Shown in pieces: positions 1-9,822 of a stretch of 34,332 bases of DNA. Source of the DNA: an uncultured Lachnospiraceae bacterium. GTDB taxonomy: Bacteria; Bacillota; Clostridia; Lachnospirales; Lachnospiraceae. The DNA is taken from positions 1 through 34,332 of the forward strand of contig CANRGP010000017.1 in NCBI GenBank assembly GCA_947630085.1, given 5' to 3'. The notes beneath the pieces were generated by a model. It ran no database searches and had not been told where the DNA came from. It worked only from the letters and a program-made list of their open reading frames with translations. The stretch's first letter is position 1. Every line of letters starts with the position of its first letter. A program made the translations under genes and the position numbers.

Positions 1-40
1 GAGGATCCACGCCAGAATCCGCTCGCTTTAAAAGAAAACG

Positions 41-76
41 TGCCTCGCAAGATGTCTCGCGGGGCATATTTTTTAA
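41..76 (+). terminator. Rho-independent terminator of a gene upstream of the window
   Basis: tgcctcgc-aagatgtct-cgcggggca hairpin (one G:U-type mismatch) followed by a T-rich tract (attttttaatttt). Confidence 0.6.
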
Positions 77-104
77 TTTTATTTCTTTTTTTTCGGTCGA
101 TTTA

Positions 105-133
105 TTGCATTTCTTTTCCAGTAGTAGTATAAT
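105..133 (+). promoter_or_regulatory. Sigma-A-like promoter, TTGCAT-17-TATAAT
   Basis: ttgcat at 105-110, 17-nt spacer, tataat at 128-133. No convincing + strand CDS follows. Confidence 0.5.
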
Positions 134-159
134 AAGACACGAAAAAGTAAGAAACGGTA

Positions 160-199
160 AAAAAAGGCATTTCGCAGAGTATACACATCTGCGAAATGC
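160..199 (-). terminator. Rho-independent terminator of the nfnA-nfnB operon
   Basis: Perfect 12-bp inverted repeat gcatttcgcaga...tctgcgaaatgc (167-199); read on the minus strand it is followed by a U-run (CCTTTTTTTACC). It lies just past the stop at 235. Confidence 0.85.
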
Positions 200-234
200 T
201 TTAAATTATAGATGAAAAAACGGCATGACCTCGG

Positions 235-1626
235 TTATTCCTTTTCGGAAAGGTACTGGTGGATGCCTCTGGCTCCTGCCCGGCCGGCCTCCATAGCCAG
301 GATCACCGTCGCGGCTCCAGTAACGGCGTCGCCTCCGGCAAAAACGCCGTCCTTGGTGGTCTTTCCCGTATCTCCCTCCGCCACGATACATTTTTTCCTG
401 TTCGTCTCAAGGCCGGGTGTCGTGCCGGAGATCAGCGGGTTGGGGGATGTCCCCAGCGACATGATCACCGTATCCAGCTCCATCTCAAATTCCGATCCCT
501 CTATGGGAACGGGTCTTCTTCTCCCCGATGCGTCAGGCTCGCCTAACTCCATCCGGATGCATCTCATCCCGCGGACCCATCCCTTCTCGTTCGTCAGGAT
601 CTCCACAGGATTGGTGAGAAGATCGAAAATGATTCCCTCTTCCTTTGCGTGGTGGACCTCCTCCGCCCTGGCGGGAAGCTCCGCCTCGCTCCTGCGGTAC
701 ACGATATGTACGTCCGCGCCCAGGCGCAGGGCCGTCCGCGCCGCATCCATCGCCACGTTGCCTCCCCCTACGACGGCAACCTTCTTTCCGGCCGCGATAG
801 GCGTATCGTAATCGTCCCGGTATGCCTTCATCAGATTGCTTCTCGTGAGGTACTCGTTGGCGGAAAATACTCCGTTGGCATTTTCACCGGGGATCCCCAT
901 GAACATGGGAAGTCCTGCCCCTGAGCCGATAAATACGGCGTCGAAGCCCTCCTCCTCCAGAAGCTGGTCGATGGTGACGCTCTTGCCGACGATCACATCC
1001 GTCTCGATCTTCACGCCCAGCTTCTTTACATTTTCGATCTCGGTCTTTACCACGGTGTCCTTCGGCAGACGGAACTCCGGGATGCCGTAGATCAGAACGC
1101 CGCCCGGCTGGTGCAGGGCCTCGAAGATGGTCACCTCATATCCCAGCTTCGCCAGATCTCCGGCGCAGGTCAGGCCGGAGGGGCCCGATCCGATCACAGC
1201 CACCTTCCTGCCGTTCGTCTTCTCCGGCGCCTTCGGGACGATCCCGTGCTCTCTCGACCAGTCGGCCACGAAGCGCTCCAGCTTGCCGATGGAGACGGCC
1301 TCTCCCTTGATCCCGCGCACGCAGACCCCCTCGCACTGTGTCTCCTGCGGACAGACACGGCCGCAGACCGCCGGAAGCGCCGACGCCTGGGCAATGACTC
1401 CTGCCGCCGCTTCAAAATCCCCGTTCTCTATTTCCTTTATGAAACCGGGAATATTGATCGATACGGGGCATCCTCCCATACAGCGGGCGTTCCTGCACTT
1501 TAAGCAGCGCGACGCCTCCTGCATGGCCTCCTCCTGACTGTATCCCAGGCAGACCTCGTCAAAATTGGCCGCCCTTACCTTCGGGTCCTGTTCGCGGACA
1601 GGCACCTTTTTTGTCATATCCATCAT
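235..1626 (-). CDS. nfnB: NADPH-dependent glutamate synthase small-subunit-like / NfnB-type NADP oxidoreductase subunit
   Basis: 463 aa; N-terminal Cys cluster CLKCRNARCMGGCPV, FAD and NAD(P) Rossmann motifs (VIGSGPSGLTCAGDLA, VVGGGNVAMDAARTALRLGA). Overlaps the upstream partner gene by 4 nt. Confidence 0.85.
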   Translation of the reverse strand: MMDMTKKVPVREQDPKVRAANFDEVCLGYSQEEAMQEASRCLKCRNARCMGGCPVSINIPGFIKEIENGDFEAAAGVIAQASALPAVCGRVCPQETQCEGVCVRGIKGEAVSIGKLERFVADWSREHGIVPKAPEKTNGRKVAVIGSGPSGLTCAGDLAKLGYEVTIFEALHQPGGVLIYGIPEFRLPKDTVVKTEIENVKKLGVKIETDVIVGKSVTIDQLLEEEGFDAVFIGSGAGLPMFMGIPGENANGVFSANEYLTRSNLMKAYRDDYDTPIAAGKKVAVVGGGNVAMDAARTALRLGADVHIVYRRSEAELPARAEEVHHAKEEGIIFDLLTNPVEILTNEKGWVRGMRCIRMELGEPDASGRRRPVPIEGSEFEMELDTVIMSLGTSPNPLISGTTPGLETNRKKCIVAEGDTGKTTKDGVFAGGDAVTGAATVILAMEAGRAGARGIHQYLSEKE

Positions 1627-2513
1627 CTGTCACCTCCGCAGTTCCCGCAGCCCCCGTGATGCGTATCTCCCTCCTGCTGTCTGAGGAGAGCACGCCCTTC
1701 CTGGGTCTTATACATCTGCTGCCGTTTCATAGCTTCGTCAAAATCTACCAGATGCCCGTCAAACTCCGGCCCGTCCACGCAGGCGAATTTTACCTTTCCT
1801 CCCACGCTCAGGCGGCAGGCCCCGCACATTCCGGTACCGTCCACCATGATGGGATTCATGCTGACAACCGTGGGGATCCCCAGCTCCTTTGTCAGCAGGC
1901 AGACGAATTTCATCATGATCATGGGGCCGATGGCTATACAGACATCGTACTTCTTTCCCTGCTTTTCAACGAGCTCGCGCAGGACGTCCGTACCCATGCC
2001 TTTTCTTACATAGGAGCCATCGTCGGTAGTCAGATAGAGATTGCCGGCCACGGCGCGCATCTCGTTCTCCAGAATGATCATCTCCCTGTTCCGCGCGCCC
2101 ACGATCACATCTGCGCTGACGCCGTGCTCATGGAGCCACTTGACCTGCGGGTAAACAGGCGCGGCTCCCAGCCCGCCGGCTACAAAGACTATCCTTTTAT
2201 TCTTCAGGGTCCCGGGATCCTCTTTTATGAGCTCCGACGGATTGCCCAGCGGGCCGGCAAAATCCGCAAACGCGTCCCCGGCCTTCAGCCTGCACATCCG
2301 GACGGTAGAGGCTCCCACCTCCTGGATGACGATGGTAACCGTCCCCTTCTCCCGGTCATAGTCACAGATGGTCAGCGGGATCCTCTCCCCGGCTTCATCC
2401 GTCCTTACGATCACAAACTCGCCCGGCTGACAGGATCTGGCCACACGCGGTGCCTGAACCTCCATCAGGTAGATCCTGTCGGCAAGTTTCTCTGCTTTTA
2501 CAATAGGAAACAT
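1623..2513 (-). CDS. nfnA: Sulfide/dihydroorotate dehydrogenase-like FAD/NAD-binding protein (NfnA-type subunit)
   Basis: MFPIVKAEKLADRIYLMEVQAPRVARSCQPGEFVIVR; C-terminal [2Fe-2S]-type Cys motif GMCGACRLSVGGKVKFACVDGPEF. Start set at the internal Met (2513) of the 2546 ORF. Confidence 0.85.
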   Translation of the reverse strand: MFPIVKAEKLADRIYLMEVQAPRVARSCQPGEFVIVRTDEAGERIPLTICDYDREKGTVTIVIQEVGASTVRMCRLKAGDAFADFAGPLGNPSELIKEDPGTLKNKRIVFVAGGLGAAPVYPQVKWLHEHGVSADVIVGARNREMIILENEMRAVAGNLYLTTDDGSYVRKGMGTDVLRELVEKQGKKYDVCIAIGPMIMMKFVCLLTKELGIPTVVSMNPIMVDGTGMCGACRLSVGGKVKFACVDGPEFDGHLVDFDEAMKRQQMYKTQEGRALLRQQEGDTHHGGCGNCGGDR

Positions 2514-2710
2514 AGTTTTCCTCCTGCCTGATATGTACTGTTTCACCGGTCCGCGGACCGGGCTGCCTGATTCTTTCTTATCTTATCATTATTACTCCGA
2601 TCTGGCAATGATATTTTTATTTCTTCTTTTTTGAAAAAGTGTTATAATGTAACAAGTTCGGACGGCCGGAGCGCCGTATGAGAATCCTGATAAGAACGAG
2701 GTGGCGGCGA

Positions 2711-3661
2711 ATGGAAGCGGAAAAACAGATATCGGCAATGCGTGACAATATCGGAAAAGTGATCGTCGGGAGAAAGGAAAGCGTGGATCTGGTGCTGACG
2801 GCTCTTCTTGCCGGCGGACATATCCTGCTGGAGGATGTGCCGGGTACAGGAAAGACCATGCTCGCCAAATCCCTGGCCAAAAGCCTGGATCTGCAGTTTT
2901 CACGGATCCAGTTTACGCCGGATCTTCTCCCCTCCGATGTGACCGGACTCAACTATTTCAATCAGGCGCAGAACCGGTTCGTCCTGCGCAGGGGCCCCGT
3001 ATTCACCAATATTCTCCTGGCCGACGAGATCAACCGGGCCACTCCCCGCACCCAGTCCAGCCTTCTCGAATCCATGGAGGAGCGCCAGGTCACCATCGAC
3101 GGAGAAACCTATCCGCTGGCCGATCCGTTTCTTGTGATCGCCACCCAGAATCCCATAGAGACGGCGGGGACCTATCCCCTCCCGGAAGCGCAGATGGACC
3201 GGTTCATGATGCAGATCTCCATGGGATATCCGGATAAGGACGAAGAGCTGTCCATTTTGCGGCGGTTCGGACAGGCAAGCCCGCTTTCCGCCCTGACGCC
3301 CGTCTGCGGCGCCGGGCAGATCAAAGAGCTGAAACAGGCCGCCGCCAACGTATATATCCATCCGGCTCTGGAGAGCTACCTCGTAGATATCGTGTCCGCC
3401 ACCCGCAGCGACCCGCAGATCGCAGCCGGAGCAAGCCCCAGAGGAAGCCTGGCCTATCTCTGCGCCGCGCGGGCGTTCGCGCTTGTAAACGGACGCGGCT
3501 ATGTGGTCCCGGAGGATCTCAAAGCCCTTGCCGTCCCGGTTCTGGCTCACCGCCTGGTCCCGGCGCGCACCTTCGGCGCCGCCTCCTGTGCCGCGGAGGC
3601 CATAACCCGTATTCTTTCCACCGTACCTCTTCCGACGGAAGACTGGAGCAAACGCCTATGA
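2711..3661 (+). CDS. MoxR-family AAA ATPase
   Basis: Walker A GTGKTMLAK, Walker B ILLADEINRATPRTQSSLLESMEERQVT. Start chosen at 2711 (MEAEKQIS) with upstream GAGG; the ORF track starts at 2678. Confidence 0.9.
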   Translation: MEAEKQISAMRDNIGKVIVGRKESVDLVLTALLAGGHILLEDVPGTGKTMLAKSLAKSLDLQFSRIQFTPDLLPSDVTGLNYFNQAQNRFVLRRGPVFTNILLADEINRATPRTQSSLLESMEERQVTIDGETYPLADPFLVIATQNPIETAGTYPLPEAQMDRFMMQISMGYPDKDEELSILRRFGQASPLSALTPVCGAGQIKELKQAAANVYIHPALESYLVDIVSATRSDPQIAAGASPRGSLAYLCAARAFALVNGRGYVVPEDLKALAVPVLAHRLVPARTFGAASCAAEAITRILSTVPLPTEDWSKRL

Positions 3662-4869
3662 AGCTTTTTGTCGTTCTGGCCGTATGTCTGGCCGCTCTGG
3701 CGCTTCAGGGAGCGCTCTTCCGGCGGTTGTGGAGCCGGGGCCTTACGGCGGATCTTTCCTTTTCCGATACGGCCGCCGTGGAGGGCGAGACGTCCCGCCT
3801 GGTGGAAACCGTAAGCAACCGGAAGTTTCTGCCTCTCCCCATCCTGCACGTCAAATTCCGGATGGGAAAAGAGCTCCCGTTCCTGTCCGGCTCCAATTCC
3901 AGGATCACGGACCAGAATTACCGCAGCGATGTTTTTTCCTGTATGCCCTGGCAGGAAATCCGGCGGACGCTGGAATTCTCCTGCACCAAAAGAGGCTACT
4001 ATCCGATCCGGGAGATGGATCTCGTCAGCTATGATCTCTTCTTTCTCCACCACTGCGCGGCCAATGTCCCGGTTGACACTGCCCTGTACGTTTATCCGCG
4101 TCCCGCGGACCCGTTCCGTCTTGAGCTTCCCCTCCGGGATCTTCTGGGACAGCTGCTGGCAAGGCGCGCCCTCCTTTCGGATCCCTTTGAAATACGGTCC
4201 GTTCGTCCCTATGAGACATACGACCCGCTCAGGACCGTCAACTGGAAGGCGACCGCCCGCACCGGAGAGCTTCAGGTCAACGTCTACTCTCCTGCCTCAT
4301 CGCAGAAGGCCGCGATCCTTCTGGATATCGAATCCGACCGGATTTTTGCCGACACGGACCTGACCGAAGAGTCGATCCGTCTCTGCGGCTCCATAGCCGC
4401 GTTCCTGATCGGCCGGGGAATCCCCGCCGCCATTTACAGCAACGGGGCCGACTGCCTGACGGGGGAGCCGTCCCGGCTGGAAGCAGGCGCGGGCAGCGGA
4501 CATCTTCATGCCGTCATGGAGCTTCTGGCGCGCATCCAGGTCTCGGCCGGCTCCACCGGATCGAAAACCGCCGTCAACGGGGCTCGGATCGCCGGTTCCC
4601 TGCAGGACGCGGATACGTCCATGGAAAACCTGATCTCCATGCTCTGCCGCGGGCGGGAAAAGGTGCTTGCCCCCGACTCCCTTTACATTCTAATCTCTCC
4701 CGGCCAGAGGAAGTCCCTCTCGGACGCCTTTGGCGCGGCCGCCGTACACTCTCCCGGCTCCGTCTGGATACTTCCCATGCGTCCGGGTGAAAAGCTCCGC
4801 ATCCCCGGCCCCGGCCCGATCCGGATATACGAATGGGAGGTTCCTTATGGTCATTCGCAAATGGTTTAA
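3658..4869 (+). CDS. DUF58 domain-containing protein
   Basis: 403 aa; VRPYETYDPLRTVNWKATARTGELQVNVYSP is the DUF58 core. ATGA overlap with moxR. Confidence 0.85.
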   Translation: MKLFVVLAVCLAALALQGALFRRLWSRGLTADLSFSDTAAVEGETSRLVETVSNRKFLPLPILHVKFRMGKELPFLSGSNSRITDQNYRSDVFSCMPWQEIRRTLEFSCTKRGYYPIREMDLVSYDLFFLHHCAANVPVDTALYVYPRPADPFRLELPLRDLLGQLLARRALLSDPFEIRSVRPYETYDPLRTVNWKATARTGELQVNVYSPASSQKAAILLDIESDRIFADTDLTEESIRLCGSIAAFLIGRGIPAAIYSNGADCLTGEPSRLEAGAGSGHLHAVMELLARIQVSAGSTGSKTAVNGARIAGSLQDADTSMENLISMLCRGREKVLAPDSLYILISPGQRKSLSDAFGAAAVHSPGSVWILPMRPGEKLRIPGPGPIRIYEWEVPYGHSQMV

Positions 4870-5794
4870 TTACTGGATATCCAAGCCCCGCAGCGGTTTT
4901 TTTTCCCTGATCGCCTTTTTTCTCGTCTCCTGCTATATCGCCGGAAGCGGGGTCGGGGCGTACGGCCTCGAGGGCCCTTCGCTCTTTCTGAAGCGGGCGG
5001 CCTTTATCGGAAGCCTTGTCCTTGCCCTTGCCGTTCTGATCCACAAGAATCTCCATGCTTCCTACCGGTTTCTGGAGCTGAACCGCGATACGGACCGTCT
5101 TCCGGTCAGACAGATCTCTCATGTAAATTCCTTCTGCATGACGGTCTTTCTCATCGGCGTATTCCTGTCCATTGTCCTGCTCACAGCGGCCACAGATCCG
5201 CTCTGGAAGGCCATTGCCGACTGGCTTGCGGACCGTCCTCCCATAGAAATTCCTGAAGAGACCCGGTATATGGGATATTTTCCGGAGGGTGACGCCGCCG
5301 CGCTGCCATTGCCGGAGATTCTCGGCGAGCCGTCTCCGCCCAGCCCGGCGATGCAGAACTTCAGCCGGATCGTGGAGGTCCTGGGCTATGTGCTGATCGG
5401 AGCGTTTCTTATTCTGATCCTCCGGGAAGCCGTGATCGCGGTCCTTCGCTTCTTTACCCGGCCCCGGAACTGGGACCGGGACGAAAAGATCTATCTGAAG
5501 CCCACTCTGCGCATCAACGCCCACCCGGAAAGGGACGTCTCCGACAAAAAGGAGACGGAAGGGGGTTCCCGCCTCTCCTTCTCCGCCCGGATACGCAGGC
5601 TTTATAAAAAAAGAATCCTGAATGCCAGAAAACAAAAAAAGGCCCCCTCGGTTCCGCCGCAATGGGCTTCCCCCAGGGAGCTGGAATCGGACTCGGGTAT
5701 TTTCGATGAAAATCTGCACCGTCTCTACGAAAAAGCCCGTTACAGCCGCGAAGAATGTACGGGTTCGGACTGGTCGCAGCTGAACGGCCCTTAA
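4847..5794 (+). CDS. Membrane protein with DUF4129-like C-terminus
   Basis: MVIRKWFNYWISKPRSG...; several TM segments and a C-terminal ENLHRLYEKARYSREECTGSDW motif. Third gene of the moxR-DUF58 operon; overlaps the DUF58 gene end. Confidence 0.7.
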   Translation: MVIRKWFNYWISKPRSGFFSLIAFFLVSCYIAGSGVGAYGLEGPSLFLKRAAFIGSLVLALAVLIHKNLHASYRFLELNRDTDRLPVRQISHVNSFCMTVFLIGVFLSIVLLTAATDPLWKAIADWLADRPPIEIPEETRYMGYFPEGDAAALPLPEILGEPSPPSPAMQNFSRIVEVLGYVLIGAFLILILREAVIAVLRFFTRPRNWDRDEKIYLKPTLRINAHPERDVSDKKETEGGSRLSFSARIRRLYKKRILNARKQKKAPSVPPQWASPRELESDSGIFDENLHRLYEKARYSREECTGSDWSQLNGP

Positions 5795-8199
5795 TCCCGC
5801 GGCTCCGCAAATATGCTCTCCGCATAATTGACCGAGGCCATTGCGTCCCTGCAGTACCGGTCCGCTCCGATGGCCGCGGCATAATCGGCCGTCAGCACGG
5901 CGCCCCCCACCATCACCTTCACCCAGGGTGTCCTCTTTCTGAGAAGCGCGATGGTTTCCTCCATTCCGGGAACCGTGGTGGTCATCAGGGCGCTCAGGCC
6001 CACAAGCGGGACATGGTACGCTTCCGCCGCCTCCGCCACCGTCTCCGGCGGCACATCTCTTCCCAGGTCGATCACCTCATAATCATAATTTTCCAGAAGC
6101 ACCTTCACAATATTCTTCCCGATATCATGAATATCGCCCTTCACCGTGGCCAGGATGATCCTGCCCTTCTTCTGCCGGGACTGGCCCGTCCGGCTCATCT
6201 GCTCCTTGATGACCTCAAACGCCGCCTTGGCCGCCTCAGCGCTCATGAGCAGCTGGGGGAGAAAAACCGTTCCTTTCTCAAATCCCTTGCCCACCCGATC
6301 CAGGGCCGGGATCATTTCCCTGTTGATGATATCCAGAGGATCCCTCTCCGGAAGAAGCTCACGCACCGCCTCCCGGGCCCGCTCCTTAAGGCCGCGCCCG
6401 ATACTGTCGGACAGAGATACCCCGCCCGCCGTTTCGCCGCCGGCAGCCGCGGTCTGTCCTCCATACGCGGAAATGTATCCCGCGCACTGAGGATCCTGGT
6501 CCATCAGCACCCTGGAGCCGTAATAGGCGCGCATCATCGCCTCCGAATTGGGGTTGATGATGGCCGCGTTCAGGCCGTTCTGCAGCGCCATCGTGAAAAA
6601 CGCTGCATTGATGATCTCCCTCTGCGGCAGACCGAACGAAATATTGGATACGCCCAGGACCGTCCTGCCGTGCAGCTCATCCCGCACGCGCCTCAGCGTC
6701 TCCAGCGTGGTCAGCGCCCCTCTGCTGTCGGAGCTGACCGTCAGGCACAGTGCGTCGATCAGGATGTCCTTCCGGGCGATCCCGTACCCTTCCGCCGTCC
6801 GGTAAATCTTTTTCGCGATCCGGATCCTTCCCTCCGCCGTCTCGGAGATCTACGATTCATCCAGCGTCAGGGCAACAACGACTCCTCCGTATTTCTTCAC
6901 CAGCGGGAACACCGCTTTCATGGACTCCTCCTTGCCGTTGACCGAATTGACCAGAGGCTTGCCATTGTAGATCCGCATAGCGCGTTCCAGAGCGGAGGCG
7001 TCCGAAGTATCGATCTGCAGGGGAAGGTCGATAACGCTCTGCAGCTCGCGAACCGTTTCCTCCATCACGGAGGGCTCATCGATCTCCGGAAGCCCTACAT
7101 TCACATCCAGGATATGGGCCCCGTGATCCTGCTGCGTCACCCCCTCCCGCAGGATGTATTCCATGTCGTGCTCCCGGAGAGCCTGTTTGAATCTGGATTT
7201 GCCCGTGGGATTGATCCGCTCCCCGATCAGCACCGGGGAAGATCCGATGACCACGGTCCGGGCATAGGAAGAAACGACCGTCCGGTCCTTGTCCGCGGGA
7301 AGGATCTGTTTCTTGCCGCGGCATCTGGACACCAGCCCGGCAATATGTTTCGGGGTGGTCCCGCAGCAGCCTCCCAGAACATTGGCGCCCATATCCGCCA
7401 TTTCCTCCATCACGGCCGCGAACTCGTCCGCGTCAATGTCGTAGACCGTCCTGCCGTTCTCGCTCCTGGGAAGTCCGGCGTTCGGATTAACGATCACCGG
7501 GACCGACGCCACTCTAAGAAGCTCTCTCAGGATCTCTTTCATCTGAACCGGGCCGAGTCCGCAGTTGGCTCCCAGCATATCCACCCCAAGGCCCTCCAGA
7601 AGGGCGGTCGCGGATTCCACATCCCCGCCGGTCAGAAGCTTTCCGTTTTTATCAAAGATCATGGTGGCGCACACCGGAAGATCACAGTTCTCCCTGGCCG
7701 CCAGAACAGCCGCCTTCGCCTCATAGCAGTCGCTCATGGTCTCCACAAGAACGAAATCGGCGCCCGCCTCCACGCCGCAGATCACTACTTCCCTGTAGAG
7801 CTCATATGCTTCTGCAAAGTCGAGATCTCCCAGAGGCTTTAAGAGCTTTCCCGTAGGACCCAGGTCGAGACCGATATATACAGGGGAGGCGTCTCCGCTC
7901 TCCGACGCATACCGTTCCCTGGCGGCTTTTGCGTTCTCCACCGCAGCCTTCACCAGCCTTTTCAGGGAAAACTCCCCTTCCCTCCCGAATTTCAGTCCGT
8001 TGGCCCCGAACGTATTCGTCGTGATCTCATTGCTTCCGGCGCGCAGATACTCCATATGGATCTCCTGGATCACATCCGGATGCGTTACATTCCACGTCTC
8101 CGGAAGCTCTCCCGGAGCCAGCCCTCTCTCTACCAGGAGGCTTCCCATTCCTCCGTCAAAAAACAGTTTTTTCTCTCTTACCGTCTCCAGTATTCCCAT
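5791..8199 (-). pseudogene. metH: Methionine synthase MetH (Hcy, pterin and cobalamin domains) interrupted by one in-frame UAG at 6850-6852
   Basis: ORFs 6850..8199 (Hcy domain with GGCCGTTPKH, start of pterin domain) and 5791..6687 (rest of pterin domain, DIHDIGKN cobalamin motif) are in the same frame. Codons across the break read ...LTLDES-TAG-ISETAEGRIRIAKKIYRTAEGYGIARKD..., with no frameshift. Confidence 0.85.
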
Positions 8200-8294
8200 A
8201 GCCCGATTCCTCTCTTATATATCAGGGATATTCCTCTCCCGCCGTCCGGATATGTGCCGTGCCGCTTTTGCGGCGCATCCGGGCCGTCCGGGAT

Positions 8295-8936
8295 TCACGC
8301 CGTCCGAAACGCGCAGTCGGTTTTCCCGCAGGCCGCGCATCCCTGTTTTCCGCACGCAGGCGGTGTCCTTCCCACGCCGATCACCGCCGTTACCGACTTG
8401 GACGGAACCATCTGGAGATTGTCCGTGAGAGTGATCCCCACGCGCTTGCCCGCTTCCAGGCATCCGACGATCTCCCGCTGGCACTCCAGAGAAAAGTCCC
8501 CGTAGCCCGGGCTGAAGCGCGGGCGAAGGTACCGTCCGTCCGCCTCATATCGCTGCCGGATCTCTTCGTTCACCCGGTCGCAATAATCCTCCAGATACGC
8601 TGCCGCAGCTGCCTGGAGCACCACCGCCCTGCTCATCTGCAGCTTCTCGTACCGCCGGATCAGCAGATCGGCCGCGCCTCCCAGCGACGCCGCAAATATC
8701 AGGAGCTGCCCGCATCCGCGAAGATTTCTGGCAAGCGCCCTGCTCTTCGTCCGAAAAACATAGGCATCGATCTCGTCCCCCGCCACCGAAAGCGGATATT
8801 CCCGCCAAAAAGAGCGCGGCGACGACGCCTGCTCCAGCTCCTCCCAGCACTGCCGGACCATGGCAAGCACCGCTTCGTCGGCGGGCCGATCCTTATATCC
8901 CAGATATCTCAGTGTCTCTCTGTAATTGACATCCAT
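8295..8936 (-). CDS. Stand-alone vitamin B12-dependent methionine synthase activation-domain protein
   Basis: MDVNYRETLRYLGYKDRPADEAV...; located between metF and metH. ATG at 8934-8936 chosen over the 9008 ORF start. Confidence 0.8.
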   Translation of the reverse strand: MDVNYRETLRYLGYKDRPADEAVLAMVRQCWEELEQASSPRSFWREYPLSVAGDEIDAYVFRTKSRALARNLRGCGQLLIFAASLGGAADLLIRRYEKLQMSRAVVLQAAAAAYLEDYCDRVNEEIRQRYEADGRYLRPRFSPGYGDFSLECQREIVGCLEAGKRVGITLTDNLQMVPSKSVTAVIGVGRTPPACGKQGCAACGKTDCAFRTA

Positions 8937-8964
8937 TCCGTCCCTCACGATCTCCTGCCGCGCC

Positions 8965-9822
8965 CTACAGGATCTCCGACAGATTCTCCCGGATCTTTTC
9001 CGCCACATCCGGATGGTTCATGGAGTACACATGAATATGCTCCACCCCGTTCGCCACCAGATCGATGATCTGCTCCGCCGCATAGGCGATCCCCGCCTGC
9101 TTCATGGCCGCCGGCCGGTCCCCGAACCGGTCCACCAGCGCCTTAAACCGTTCCGGCAGATAGGTACCCGACATCCGGCAGATATTCGCAACCTGCTTTA
9201 CATGGGTCACAGGCATGATCCCCGCTACCACCGGCACGGTGATCCCTCTTTCCCGGATCCGATACAGGAAATTGTACAGAATATGGTTGTCAAAAAACAT
9301 CTGTGTCGTCAGAAAATCACACCCGGCCTCCACCTTTTCCTTCAAAAACCCGATATCCGCCGTTTTGTTCGCCGACTCTACGTGTCCCTCGGGATAGCAG
9401 GCGGCTCCCACGCAGAAATCCCCGCCGCTCCTGATCTCCCGGACCAGCTCCGCCGCATACCGGAAATCCGTCTCCACGCGGCCGTCCCCGGGAATATCTC
9501 CCCGCAGGGCCAGGATGTTCTCGATCCCGCGTTTGTTAAGCTCGTCCATGATCTCATGCACACGCTCCCGCGTCGAAGAAACACAGGTCAGATGCGCCAG
9601 CGTCGGAACCTGGTATTCATTGTTCAGTGTGTCCGCGATATCAATGGTGTAACGTCTGGTCCCGCCCCCGGCGCCGTAGGTCACGCTCATAAAATCCGGC
9701 TTCAGAAGCGCGATTTTTTTGGCTGCCGCCTCCACATTCTCATAATTGTCCGCCGTCTTGGGCGGAAATACTTCAAAGGAAATCGTAGGCCGCCCCTGGG
9801 CCAGAATATCTTTTATCTTCAT
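8965..9822 (-). CDS. metF: Methylenetetrahydrofolate reductase
   Basis: MKIKDILAQGRPTISFEVFPPKTADNYENV...LKPDFMSVTYGAGGGTRRYT; MetF family motifs. Terminates with TAG. Confidence 0.93.
   Translation of the reverse strand: MKIKDILAQGRPTISFEVFPPKTADNYENVEAAAKKIALLKPDFMSVTYGAGGGTRRYTIDIADTLNNEYQVPTLAHLTCVSSTRERVHEIMDELNKRGIENILALRGDIPGDGRVETDFRYAAELVREIRSGGDFCVGAACYPEGHVESANKTADIGFLKEKVEAGCDFLTTQMFFDNHILYNFLYRIRERGITVPVVAGIMPVTHVKQVANICRMSGTYLPERFKALVDRFGDRPAAMKQAGIAYAAEQIIDLVANGVEHIHVYSMNHPDVAEKIRENLSEIL

Noticed and set aside
212-811. 199-aa + strand ORF after the orphan promoter
   Set aside because: Lies antisense to nfnB, low-complexity Ser/Pro composition; starts just after the terminator hairpin and has no convincing RBS.
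6850-6852. UAG in metH as evidence for genome-wide stop-codon reassignment
   Set aside because: metF and hflC also end in TAG and their proteins end at the expected place, so UAG is a normal stop in this genome.
6850-6852. Selenocysteine insertion at the metH stop
   Set aside because: The codon is UAG, not UGA, and the site aligns with a probable Gly rather than a catalytic Cys.
5755-7842. 695-aa + strand ORF opposite metH
   Set aside because: Shadow ORF: Arg/His/Pro-rich composition, opposite a gene with clear MetH motifs. High-GC third positions create long antisense ORFs here.
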